DNA from: Tetracentron sinense
Taxonomy: Eukaryota > Streptophyta > Magnoliopsida > Trochodendrales > Trochodendraceae
DNA length: 64,000 nt
Assembly (NCBI GenBank): GCA_015143295.1
Contig: JABCRI010000989.1
Span: 124,001 to 188,000 of the forward strand
Direction: 5' to 3'
Shown here one piece after another: positions 11,637 through 27,304 of the stretch. The first letter of the stretch is position 1. The number at the start of each line of letters is the position of its first letter. The notes beneath the pieces were generated by a model. It had not been told where the DNA came from and searched no databases. It saw only the letters and a list, made by a program, of their open reading frames with translations. Position numbers and translations under genes: made by a program.

Positions 11637-13125
11637 CTAGAATTTCAAGAACCTAATAACAATAATTAAAGCAAATTAATAACAAAACGTGAAGAGAGGT
11701 ATTGAGATTTTACAGGTACACCTACTTCAATGGTGCAAAAATTAATCTCGATATCTAGATAACTATTATCACACACCTTATCAGGCTTGCACAATATGAT
11801 GTCAGTCCAATCTCTAATTCGGTTGGAAGTTCCTAGAAGCTTAGAAGTTATATAAAATAATCGGCAACTACCAATTAGTGAGATAGGGACTCTCTCATAA
11901 GCACCAAGAGGTAATTATACTTGACTCTCATTCCATATATCTTATATCTACTTTCAAAATTGAAGTGAAAATGAAAAAGAAAAAAAAGAAGTAAGGAACG
12001 AGTGGTTATAAACCAGATAAATAAGAACAGGAAGCCTATAACCTTTAGGATTTTGCTAGCTCCAGTCGCAAATCTTCCAAAGACGCAACTTATGATTAGA
12101 CTTGTTCTTGGAAGTGATTTCACTTCTCATACTTCAACAAAAATTCACAAGAAAGAACAACCCCAACTAAAAAGAAAGCATTTCAACTAATCCAATCACA
12201 TTTCAACACAAGGCATCACATAATTTTTTTTAAGGGAAAAAAATCCTCAAGAATAATATAAAAAAAAATGGTTCTCAAAGCAAAAATAATCACTTACAAT
12301 ATGTAATTCTACTAATGGTCGAATATGAAAACTCACCCAAAGATAAGATCGAAGAACTGTACAGCTTTGCAGTCCTGCAATCAAGTTAGGCAAGCAATTG
12401 TCAAACTTCAAATATAAATAGTAACTCAAGTAAATAGGGAAAGATAAAGCTTAAATGGGGTTTAGGATTTTGAAAATTTTAAAGAATGAGATAAACCCTA
12501 GAGCTTGTTTAGTATCTGCAGTTAATGAAATGAAAGTGATTTTACCCAGTTCAAGATTTGGTAGTTGGTTTAGCAGAATCTGGGAAGCAAAAAAGATGTA
12601 TTAAAGTCTTGGGACTGCTTTAGTCAATTGAGACATTTCATCAAACATCTTCTATCTGAAACGTGTTAGGGTTCAAAATCATGAACCAATCGCAGAGAGA
12701 GAGAGAGATCACTCAGCCCAACCGAATATGAAGGGAAAATGAACAAGGAGACTAACGAACAGATGGAGAAAGGCGAGAGAGGAGAGATAGAGAGAGAGAG
12801 AGGTACCTGAACCAAGTGGCTGGAGTGGCTGCAAAAGTTGCCGAAAATCAACAGGTCGTGAAGAGGAGTGAGGAAGAAGTGGAGAAGAAGAGACGTGAAG
12901 GGGTTGAAATAAAAACCCCCGATTTTTTTTCCTCTCTTTCTTTTCTTTCCTTTTCTCCTTAAAATCCAACCATTTTGTAAAAATTTAAAATCCATGTTTA
13001 GAGAGAAAAATTTTCTTTCCTTTTTCTTTTCCTTCATTTGTTGTCCTAGTGACCAAATGATGGAAAATTATATTTTCCTTCAATTTTCTTTTCCACCTCT
13101 ATTTTCTCAACAACCAAACACAGCA
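11637..13125. other. Harbinger 5' region and right end
   Basis: Upstream of the transposase. No gene is recognised. GA-rich runs at 12696-12715 and 12786-12802 and the low-complexity frames at 12666-13037 look non-coding. The last 50 bp (13076-13125) are the inverted copy of the left end. Confidence 0.5.
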
Positions 13126-13205
13126 TAAGAGTTAGTGAATCTTAATCGCAATTACAGGTATTAAAAGGGACACGTGTTAACTTGTGGGACGTAACCGTGT
13201 CTCCA
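13126..13205 (+). repeat. Right half of the dispersed repeat split by the Harbinger insertion
   Basis: TAAGAGTTAGTGAATCTTAA then TTAAAAGGGACACGTG is the right half of the repeat seen whole at 35405-35560 and 60930-61130. It starts at the TAA target duplication. Confidence 0.65.
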
Positions 13206-15501
13206 AGGAGTCTGATTATAAATGTAGAAAAGTCCAAGTTTTTCATTTGCATCCGCAAAATGCACACTTGTCTCATTTATTGTAGTTGTTCTGATTTTAA
13301 AAAAAGTGTCAGATTCGTATTTGAATTTGTTTATACAAATAATTAGTCAGCAAAGCGAATATGAATAGTCTTTTTATAATCCAATAAGAATTGGGATATT
13401 GTTATATTACAAGATCATTGGATTAAAATACTCTTAGTAATATACACATATTACATAAATTTCAAAAGATTAAATTATTATTCAGAATATAGATGGTGGT
13501 AAAATAATAATGTCATTTTCTTAAATAAAAATTATATATATTTTTTTATTTTTTATTTTTTTTTCTTCTAAATTTTAATTAAAGTAATCCAATAAGAGGA
13601 ATTTCCTTGATTGCCCCTCTAGTTTAGAATTGTTCCTCATAAATCCATTTTCAAAAACATTCCAAGACTTACAAACACTTTTCTATAATTTAGCATTTTA
13701 TGAAACGTCTTAAATATCCCCCACTATCACCAACACTCAAGAAACAAGTTTTGTAGGTATTAAAAAAGAATTGGAGGAAAAGAGGGTTTATGTACATTCA
13801 TGAGAGGGAGAAGCTTCGACATGCATGATTTTAGCTAAGTTTCTAGTAAAGCTCCCTACTCCCTTCATATTTTTCTCCTATTAAGCTCGTCACTCCTTTT
13901 TGTGTGAAAATATGCATTGGCTTGTTATTGACTTGTACTTACCTTGACCTAAGAAGGTGTGCTTGATTTTTCTTCGCCTTTATTATTTAAATACATTTTG
14001 CTTAATGGTTAATTGATATTCTAGGACAATCTTAATATGAGTATTTCTCTTGAAAAAATTTGCAAAATCTAAAAAAAATACGTGCAAGGTTGATACTAGG
14101 TCTCGACCAATATCGATTTGGTAGATACAAAGTGGTCAGCCATGTTCGACACCAGACTGATATCATGTTGATACAGGTCGATACCGAGTCATTTTCCCCC
14201 AGAGAAATGACATTATACTGTTTGAGGAATGATTAATGTAACAAAGTTATGAGTACTAAATTGAATATCAATTTTGAATTTGAAACGAGAACTCCTTACT
14301 ATTTCAATATATGAAAAATTGATATTATATATGTTTTTTTTTGCAAATAGTAGTACATAAAGTATCACTAATAATATGATAGAAAATGAGATGTGAAAGA
14401 TTGGGAACACTCTCATCGTGCACCAAATGGAAAGACTGGCAAAGCATGAAATTGGGAGTTCATTTCCGCTTTTTTGGCGAACTTTGGGTACAATGTGAGA
14501 AAATGCCCCCCAAGATATGGCCTAAGCACGGAAGACCAAAAGACTAAAATACTTCTCTCACAAAAAAAAGATTGAGAAACAGTAAAATGTAGTAGATATA
14601 AACAAACATGATACAAATAGACAAAGACGCATTCAAAAATTTAGGCAGTTGACTTGTATTTTGTCATTGTATGTAATGAATGTGAAATGAATTAAACTTT
14701 TGATAAATTAGTGTTATCTCACCAACCAATTAACTAATGAACTAGTGTAATCAAAATTTCTACAGTATATGTGTTATTCAGAAATCTAATACATATTTAA
14801 GTATTGCTCTTATGATTGTATCAACCTAGTAGTCCAAGAGCAACATCAGTATCGACCTGTATCGATCCCCTGTAAAATTTGTCTCGATCAAGTATCCTTA
14901 GAGCAGATTTTAGTATCGAATTGGTATATCAACTAGTATCAACCCTGTAATATTTAGTATCAATTTAATATCCAAAGAACAATGTCAATATCAACTAGTA
15001 TTGACTCTGTTCGACTTGTATAGATATGTTTAGCCAAAAAGAATAAATTAAAAATAAATCAACAAAAAGAAATATCAACAACATAAATTTACTTTAGATT
15101 AACTAACCAAATACATGAATTAGGAGAGTTGACAATAAATAACTCAAGGGCATACCCACTAGTACATGACTCCCATATACACTCGGACATCACATGAATC
15201 CCCACGCACCATCGATACACCTCCATGCATCATGCATATATACCCCCTACATCCATCCCACCCTCATCAATCGTCATACAATTACTCATTTCTATACATC
15301 TACAACAACATTCATTAGTTCATAAGCGATTCGGCGCCAAAATTTGATAATGTTGAACTCAAATGCTAGAAGCCCGTATATTAGAAACAATACATAAGTA
15401 TGTTAAAAGCATAACTATGATAATAAATTGGCAAATGGATCAAACAATTAGCTAACTAAATGCATGATGTAGATATGAAGAAATAAAGTGAACATATTAA
15501 A
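13206..15501. other. AT-rich intergenic stretch
   Basis: No gene recognised. Scattered TATCGAT/GATACC words occur at 14080-14190 and 14810-15020, possibly the worn arms of an old foldback element. The open frames at 14213-14616 are low-complexity and look accidental. Confidence 0.35.
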
Positions 15502-15770
15502 TCATGAAACTTTCATTCTTCCCCTTCGAAGGCACATTAACCCCACAACATTAACAATGACTGGGATCCCTTCTTTCAATATTGCTACTAAATCGGAATA
15601 CCTCTCTAATAGATTGTCGGGGAAGTAAGAGTCGCATATATAAGCATCTTTGGTCAGAGGCTCAAGCACTAAAAGAATCCAGTGGGTTCCTTGTACCATT
15701 TTTCCCTCTTCTTGTGGCCTTTTGATTAAACAAGGGAGGCGTTTAATCAAGGGAGGCAAACTCGCGTTCG
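15502..15770 (-). pseudogene. Ulp1-type cysteine protease fragment (transposon-derived)
   Basis: The 85-residue frame contains THWILLVLEPLTKDAYICDS, which matches the His-Trp and Asp motifs of the C48 (Ulp1) peptidase fold. The usual Gln/Cys part that should follow is not seen, and nothing upstream extends the domain. In plants such isolated Ulp1 pieces mostly come from CACTA or Mutator-like DNA transposons that picked up the domain; a host SUMO protease fragment is the less likely alternative. No transposon ends are visible around it. Confidence 0.55.
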
Positions 15771-15839
15771 AATGTCTACATGGTTAGGCAATATTTTTAT
15801 ACAATACCCAAACTACCCTTTATAAGGATTTTTTTGGAT

Positions 15840-18072
15840 TGCACTGGTTATCTATGAAGGGGGATCCGGATAAAAATTTATGTGGAAACTGGATCCCCTA
15901 GATCTTAACACCATAAAATCATCAAAATTATCTAAGAGTTTTAGTCATATCACCTCGGTGAATGTTTTTCACCGGTGAAGCTTAATCCACTCGAACCGTC
16001 AGAACTCTTTGTAGAAATTTCTTCGAAAAAATACTAGAAGCTCGATCCTTGTTCTTCGCTATCCTCACGAAGCTTTAAAATCTCTTTTGAAATTATAGAA
16101 ACAAGAGGAAGAAGATTGATCAATGGTGTAGACCTTCTATCACCAATAATAGTAAGGTTCAAAACCCTAGTTTTGCAAAACCCAACTAGGACCATTAATA
16201 TAGCTCACGAAAATCCCTAGGGGTCTCCCCTAGGGCTCACGGTTTGGAGAGAGAGAGGAGAGGAGAGAAAAAATTCTAGAGAATTCTACTTAATAGTCTA
16301 AGGTGTTGGGGTATTTATAGACTAAGATCTTATCCTAATCCTACTCCAACTTGATCTTATCTAGTAGGATTTATTAATTAACAATAACTCTTATTATTAA
16401 TTAAATAAACTCCTACTTAATCTATAACTACTTTAGTTATAGTAATCCTATTAATTAAAGAGTCTCTATTATAAGAGGATTCCTTAATTAAAAGGGATAA
16501 GTCAGTATCCTACACCAAAGTACGAAACCTAGTCAAACTAGGAATCCACAAGGGGGGGCATGAGCTTCTATGGGGCGTGGGATTTGAGGAGTTAAAACTC
16601 CTTATTGTAATCTAATTACAAGAACATCTTAATCCTAATTGCAATCTAACACTTGGATTTTAATTCCATAATAAAAGGAATTATATTTCAATAATTATTC
16701 AATTAAACAAATCCTAATCCAATTAGGATTCATCAAGTAGGCGCCCCACCCTAGGGTTTAAACCTATGAGCTTTGGCCCATATTAAAGGTTCATTTTAAT
16801 GGGTTTATGGATATGGGTCAAACCCATTTCCCCTTTAATTATGTTAATCAAATAATTACTAAAATAATCCCTCAGTTTAAATTAATAATTAATTTAAACA
16901 ATAGATTAACTATTAATCTATTTAATTAAATGATTAACTTTTAATCACTTAAAATAATTTATTAACTTTTAATCAATTATTGAGCTTGTATTTCTTATGT
17001 GAGTACATCCACAGATTGCTCTGGGACATTCTTACTCTGGCTTATCCAATGTTATCTCATTGACCCTAAATAGGAATTACATCAGAATTGCAAGTGACGT
17101 GAGATATCCATGTTGCAATTGAATCCCAGTGTATGAACATTAACCATTACGGATCCCGCCACATGAACTTTTAAATTCGATTTATCCTTCCAAATACATT
17201 ATCCCTAATGGGCCTTCGAGATTGACATACTATCTAACCCATAGCCCATTGCAAATCATCCGGGTTTCCAAGACTTATGATTAAGCCATGAGAAACAATT
17301 TCTCATGAAAAACATTTAAAAAAAATCATTTTATAAGTATAATACCTTTTAATAAAAGTATATTTCAAAACTTATTTTGTTTTCAAAATCACCTACGCAG
17401 GATTTGAACTTAATCAACTGTCTTACCCGGAACTTGGATAATCTCTCAAATTAATGAGTATGGATTTCTTGTTTGAAATTCATCATAACTCGAACAATTT
17501 TTTGACTATTCAACTGTCACTGTATTGTATTCCCTAAGTTAGAAAATACGTTGGTGGAATCAAAACAGTCAGATCACTGCCCAGTTATAGATGAACTCAT
17601 CAGATCTAAGGATCATCGAAACCGTTCAATGTAAATGAGAGACTAACTATCTGATAGTATGTTTATGCAAGAGGTCTCTCATTGAATGCAATCAGTCAGT
17701 GTACATTTAAGCACCCATATGCTGATGTGTAGTCTCTACTACAATAGTTTGAGATAGAACTACATCTCAACTATTGAGAACATCTTAACATTCTGACAGT
17801 CATATAAGTGAAGTGTCCAGCTTCACCCACAGCTGTGACTATATAAGGTATAAGGAACCGGAAAGTTATATCTACTTGTGATAATCTAATCACATAACTG
17901 TCCTACAATATATCCTATGGACCTTTATCGATATCTCATATCATATAGACCATCTCATGATCATGGTCAATTACCCATAATGAATACATAATAGATTAAG
18001 AAGAAGCATTTATTAATCAAATTAATAAGGTTCTAACAATCTAAATGACTTTTCTGGGCACCATGTCTAACA
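15840..18072 (-). mobile_element. Probable solo LTR of an LTR retrotransposon (fossil)
   Basis: A 2.2-kb non-coding block with TG...CA borders, read on the minus strand (TGTTAGAC near 18072, ending ...CAGTGCA near 15840). A TATA box (CTATAAATACC) is centred near 16316 on the minus strand and is followed by a CT-rich leader, giving a long U3 and a short R-U5. No internal coding region or primer site adjoins it. A Copia assignment is a guess from the TGTTAG start. The target duplication is not clear, so the borders are approximate. Confidence 0.5.
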
Positions 18073-18124
18073 ATCTATTCAACTAGAGATCCTATTCATA
18101 TATTTATATATATATATATATATA

Positions 18125-23416
<5,292 letters not shown>

Positions 23417-23600
23417 TTTATGTGTGTGTATACGTATCTATATATATATATATATGTGTATGTATATTATATGAATCAAGGTCAGGAAGGATGGGGCCAA
23501 GGAGGCCTAGTTCTTACCAAGCCTTGCTCTCAAGTCAGAGGAACTTTCAAAATTAGGCCCCGGTCATGCCTTGCCCTCAAGCCTTAGGAAAAAGGATAAT
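23417..23600. repeat. TG/TA microsatellite and flank of Helitron A
   Basis: GTGTG and (TA)n runs at 23421-23466 directly beside the Helitron 5' end. AT-rich insertion flanks are usual for Helitrons. Nothing else is seen. Confidence 0.5.
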
Positions 23601-23747
23601 GCTTCTGAGACCCCCTAAGGGCCGAGACCATGCTCTAAGAGCATGAGATTTCAGGTAGGGCCTACCATGTGAAATGGGTCCCACTAGAAATCTAATGTTC
23701 TTAGAGCATGATCCCGGTGGTCTTGGCCCTAAGGGGCTCTCAGTAGC
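23601..23747. mobile_element. Short palindromic MITE
   Basis: Arms GCTTCTGAGACCCCCTAAGG and the complement of GCTACTGAGAGCCCCTTAGG, extending with GGGCC, GAGACCATGCTCTAAGA and AGATTTC on both sides, about 60 bp each around a small centre. No coding capacity. The superfamily cannot be assigned because the target duplication is unclear. Confidence 0.65.
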
Positions 23748-24150
23748 AAAGTCCTAGGAAACGCGATAATTGAAGGGCTGGATTGACATCCCTAGTAAAT
23801 GGTCTATAAAATCCTAAAATCGTAGGCTTCCAATATAGTACAGACCAATACAAATTGATATTAGCATTACTGCATCAGCTCCTCCACCAGCCTCTCCGAT
23901 CACTGCTTTTCACAACTTAATACTCGGAAGGAGTGATCTTCCACCATGTCCTATATCATATGATTGCATTGACGGTCCACAATATCGGATCCGTGGTCTC
24001 TACGGCTAACCGTATCTTCTCGAGGTAGTTGGAGATTGAAGGCTTAGGATTCAAAGTCATGATCGGAGGAGCTGAGATGATGCCATGGAGAAGCATTTTA
24101 ATCCTCTTCTATGGCTTCGTACGGGCAAGGATAGGGCCAAGATTATCTTG
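23748..24150. other. Intergenic stretch, nothing recognised
   Basis: Slightly more GC-rich than its surroundings, with short frames (24029-24247) that resemble no family I know. Confidence 0.3.
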
Positions 24151-24348
24151 CAAGGGGCTAACAATGGGGGCTCAGGGGGGGTCTTCTATTTTTTTAAATT
24201 TTTTTTATGGCAAAGTTCATGCGTTAAGAACATATATTTTTTTCTGAGAGCCCCAAGCTATACTCCTATTAGTACTATAATTATTTTATTTTATTTTCAA
24301 AATTTTTGGGGGTGGGTTCAGCCCCGGGCCCCATGTGGCTCCGCCCTG
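24151..24348 (-). mobile_element. hAT MITE, CAGGGCGGAGCC type (copy 1 of 3)
   Basis: Minus-strand start CAGGGCGGAGCCACATGGGG and the opposite end CAAGGGGCTAACAATGG, with AT-rich homopolymer tracts between. Related copies are at 58303-58601 and 62900-63110. Ends reading CAGnGGCGGAGCC are a common plant hAT type. No clean 8-bp duplication was found here. Confidence 0.55.
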
Positions 24349-24423
24349 CATATTAGAACGGGACACTGTAAAATAAAGAGCCGGAGGATATCATATCATT
24401 CCTCTAGAAAACTAATACCTAAC

Positions 24424-24610
24424 TTTTTTTTTTAATTGGTATGAGACACACGGTTAGGTCGTAACCCCGGTTACCAAGTCAGTATTTGTTCTAAGTTAAA
24501 GGAGGGGAGAGAGTGCAACCCACTCTCACCCTCTCCGGAATGGAACCCGGAACCTCTTTCCTAAGGAAGGGATACACCTACCAGGCTATTCCGGGGTGTG
24601 CACCCCTCAC
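24424..24610 (-). mobile_element. SINE, minus orientation, with poly-A tail
   Basis: On the minus strand: a tRNA-like head with box A (TAGCCTGGTAGGTGT) and box B (GGGTTCCATTCCGG), an unrelated body, and a poly-A tail (T run 24424-24433 on the plus strand). It shares its plan with the other minus-oriented SINEs, but its body is its own. Confidence 0.6.
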
Positions 24611-25837
24611 CTACTCTTCCCAAAAGTACAACGGAGATCTGGGAAAACATTTTTAAAAAAAATTTCTTTGGAAACTAATTATTATTATTATTATATATTT
24701 GGAAGTGAGCGTCGAGAAATTGACTTTCAAATTCTCGATATGTAAGTGAATATTTAATTTATCGTGAGAAATGAAGTATATTTCTTCTTGGGTCAGGATT
24801 CTCTCAAGTTCAACTCGAGAGTTTGGTGACTTTGGCTAGCCAATTTTGACCTAAGAGAGAGAGGGTTTGTATTGGTGAAGCTAAGATCTTTGAATCTTTT
24901 ATATATTTAGACTTTTGAGGTTCGTTTGGCTATTTAAGTCGATTGAATTATTCGTTTTCTGCAAATCCCAGATCTTCGATTTCCTGGGTTTGATTCATTT
25001 CTCAAACATTCTTCATATTTTGCATTGATCTGTAGAGAACAGGTTTGGGTTCTTCCTTCTCCATTTTGGGCTTTGATGAATCTGAGATAGTAATCTATTG
25101 TTAATCTGCCTGTTTGAGAATTGCTGATTTGGGTTTTCTTTTCTTCTGGTTTTGTTGATTTATTGATCTTTCATCCTTTTGTTCCTCTTTTGATTGGGTT
25201 TTCATGGGATATATCTGTGTTGTTAGTGAACTATTGAAAGATTACAATGTTTTGGAAATGTTGTCTTTCCTGTTGTTGATTGATGTTATTCAAGAACCCC
25301 ACCATGTTTCTCTTTAAGAATCACTAGTTTGATCTCTTCTTGAAGAATAAAAGTGTGATATTTTTTCTTTGAAATTAGTTCAGGAATCAAAATTCCATTA
25401 AAAATCATGAATTCGCTGATTGATTCTTGTTAAAGTTTCATACTTGTTCTTTTTGAGGATCACAAAGTAGTGGATTTTCTCTTTCAAGTGCTTGTTACAG
25501 AGATCCATTGCATTCATTGTTATTCAATCTGTAGATATTTTCTCAACAAACACGCAACTTCATCTGTAAGAAGTACTAGTTTGTATGTCTTAATCTGTAA
25601 TGGTGGTCATCTTTTTAAAATTCCCATTGGGATTTCCTCTTTTATTATTACAATTTCCTCTCTAAGTACATGGATTAGCATTTTTCTTTCGGGTGGATTT
25701 CATTGGATAATCCTGACAAGTAAATCTGTTTAGTTTTTGGATCCCTGTTTTTCATTTCTATGTTATTTTAGGAATCCTGATTTACTAACTTCCCATCTCG
25801 CCCACTGATAATCACATACTTTGGACAGGATAAAGAA
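24611..25837 (+). promoter_or_regulatory. Promoter and intron-containing 5' leader of the 6PGDH gene
   Basis: A TATA-like TTTTATATATTTAG lies at 24897-24910. A plausible leader exon follows to the donor AACAG|GTTTGG at 25042/25043. The acceptor TTGGACAG| at 25828 precedes GATAAAGAA and the start codon at 25838. The intervening sequence is T-rich like a plant intron. A 5' leader intron is known for several plant 6PGDH genes; the exact donor is inferred. Confidence 0.5.
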
Positions 25838-27304
25838 ATGGCTGCCTCCTCAAACCTATCAAGAATAGGCCTTGCTGGCCTTGCCGTCATGGGCCAAAAT
25901 GTTGCCCTCAACATTGCTGAGAAAGGTTTCCCCATTTCTGTTTACAACCGGACGACCTCCAAAGTTGATGAGACAGTCGAACGAGCCAAACAGGAAGGAA
26001 ACCTTCCCCTATTTGGCTTCCATGATCCTGAATCTTTTGTTCATTCAATCCAAAAACCTCGGGTCATAATCATGCTTGTTAAGGCTGGGGCTCCAGTTGA
26101 CCAAACCATTAAAACCCTATCTGTTTACATGGAGAAGGGAGATTGTATTATTGATGGTGGTAATGAGTGGTATGAGAATACTGAGAGGAGAGAGAAAGCC
26201 ATGGCTGAATTGGGTCTGCTCTATCTTGGAATGGGAGTTTCTGGTGGTGAAGAGGGTGCCCGACGCGGACCCTCTATGATGCCTGGAGGGTCTTTTGAGG
26301 CCTATAAGTACATAGAAGACATCCTTCTTAAGGTGGCTGCTCAGGTTCCTGACAGTGGCCCTTGTGTTACTTACATAGGCAAAGGAGGATCTGGCAATTT
26401 TGTTAAGATGGTTCACAATGGGATTGAATATGGTGATATGCAGCTAATCGCAGAGGCTTATGATGTACTGAAATCAGTCGGGAAGCTCTCGAATGAGGAA
26501 CTACACCATGTCTTCTCAGAGTGGAATAATGGGGAGCTTCTAAGCTTCTTGATCGAGATCACTGCTGATATTTTTGGAATTAAGGATGATAAGGGAGATG
26601 GATATTTAGTTGACAAGGTTTTGGACAAGACTGGCATGAAGGGTACCGGTAAATGGACCGTTCAGCAAGCTGCTGATCTATCGGTTGCAGCTCCCACTAT
26701 AGCATCGTCTTTGGATTCAAGGTTCCTCAGTGGGTTGAAGGAGGAAAGAGTTGAAGCTGCCAAGGTCTTCAAGTCAGGTGGCTTTGGAGACATCTTGACT
26801 GATCAAGCTGTCGATAAGAAGAAGTTGATCGATGATGTTAGGCAAGCTCTTTATGCATCCAAGATATGTAGTTACGCGCAGGGGATGAATCTGATCCGTG
26901 CAAAGAGCATCGAGAAGGGATGGGACCTGGAGTTGGGGGAGCTGGCTAGGATTTGGAAGGGGGGCTGCATTATCCGTGCTGTATTCTTGGACCGTATCAA
27001 GAAGGCCTACGATAGAAACGCAGACCTTGCAAGCCTTCTCGTGGATCCGGAGTTTGCAAAGGAGATCATTGAGCGACAGTCTGCTTGGCGAAGAGTTGTC
27101 TGTCTTGCTATCAACTCGGGTATCAGCACCCCGGGTATGTCTGCTAGTCTTGCTTATTTTGATACTTACAGGAGGGATAGGCTGCCAGCTAATTTGGTCC
27201 AAGCCCAAAGAGATTATTTTGGAGCTCACACCTATGAGAGGACTGATATACCAGGATCCTTCCATACCGAGTGGTTTAAGATTGCTAAGCAGTCAAAGAA
27301 CTAA
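25838..27304 (+). CDS. PGD: 6-phosphogluconate dehydrogenase, decarboxylating
   Basis: A 488-residue protein encoded without introns, full length for the plant family. It oxidises and decarboxylates 6-phosphogluconate to ribulose 5-phosphate with NADP+, the second oxidative step of the pentose phosphate pathway. Visible features are the Rossmann dinucleotide site GLAVMGQNVALNIAEKGF (13-30), NRT at 37-39 (the arginine favours NADP+), the substrate segment SGGEEGARRGPSMMPGG (135-151), the active-site block GKGGSGNFVKMVHNGIEYGD with Lys190 and Glu197, and the signature VLDKTGMKGTGKWT (261-274). There is no N-terminal extension, so it is a cytosolic-type isoform. The C terminus reads SKN rather than the peroxisomal SKI/SKL type, which argues against strong peroxisome import. 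Nothing is broken; this is the best-supported complete gene in the window. Confidence 0.97.
   Translation: MAASSNLSRIGLAGLAVMGQNVALNIAEKGFPISVYNRTTSKVDETVERAKQEGNLPLFGFHDPESFVHSIQKPRVIIMLVKAGAPVDQTIKTLSVYMEKGDCIIDGGNEWYENTERREKAMAELGLLYLGMGVSGGEEGARRGPSMMPGGSFEAYKYIEDILLKVAAQVPDSGPCVTYIGKGGSGNFVKMVHNGIEYGDMQLIAEAYDVLKSVGKLSNEELHHVFSEWNNGELLSFLIEITADIFGIKDDKGDGYLVDKVLDKTGMKGTGKWTVQQAADLSVAAPTIASSLDSRFLSGLKEERVEAAKVFKSGGFGDILTDQAVDKKKLIDDVRQALYASKICSYAQGMNLIRAKSIEKGWDLELGELARIWKGGCIIRAVFLDRIKKAYDRNADLASLLVDPEFAKEIIERQSAWRRVVCLAINSGISTPGMSASLAYFDTYRRDRLPANLVQAQRDYFGAHTYERTDIPGSFHTEWFKIAKQSKN

Larger units (their letters stand above)
6135..13125 (-). mobile_element. PIF/Harbinger DNA transposon, near full length
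   Basis: A 7-kb element with both Harbinger genes in the same (minus) orientation: a DDE transposase (10332-11636) and a Myb/SANT ORF1 (8325-9237). The ends are inverted repeats: TGTTTGGTTGCCAAGAAAAT at the left and the complement of TGTGTTTGGTTGTTGAGAAAAT-like sequence at the right. It is flanked by TAA at 6132-6134 and 13126-13128, fitting the family's 3-bp TWA target site. The flanks join into one known small repeat, which independently supports both borders. The transposase carries two in-frame stops, so the copy is probably not self-sufficient, though ORF1 is largely open. Confidence 0.8.

Noticed and set aside
12666-13037. Two overlapping minus-strand open frames of 86-123 residues
   Set aside because: Low-complexity Phe/Ser/Leu/Lys sequence from CT- and GA-rich DNA inside the Harbinger right region, with no domain.
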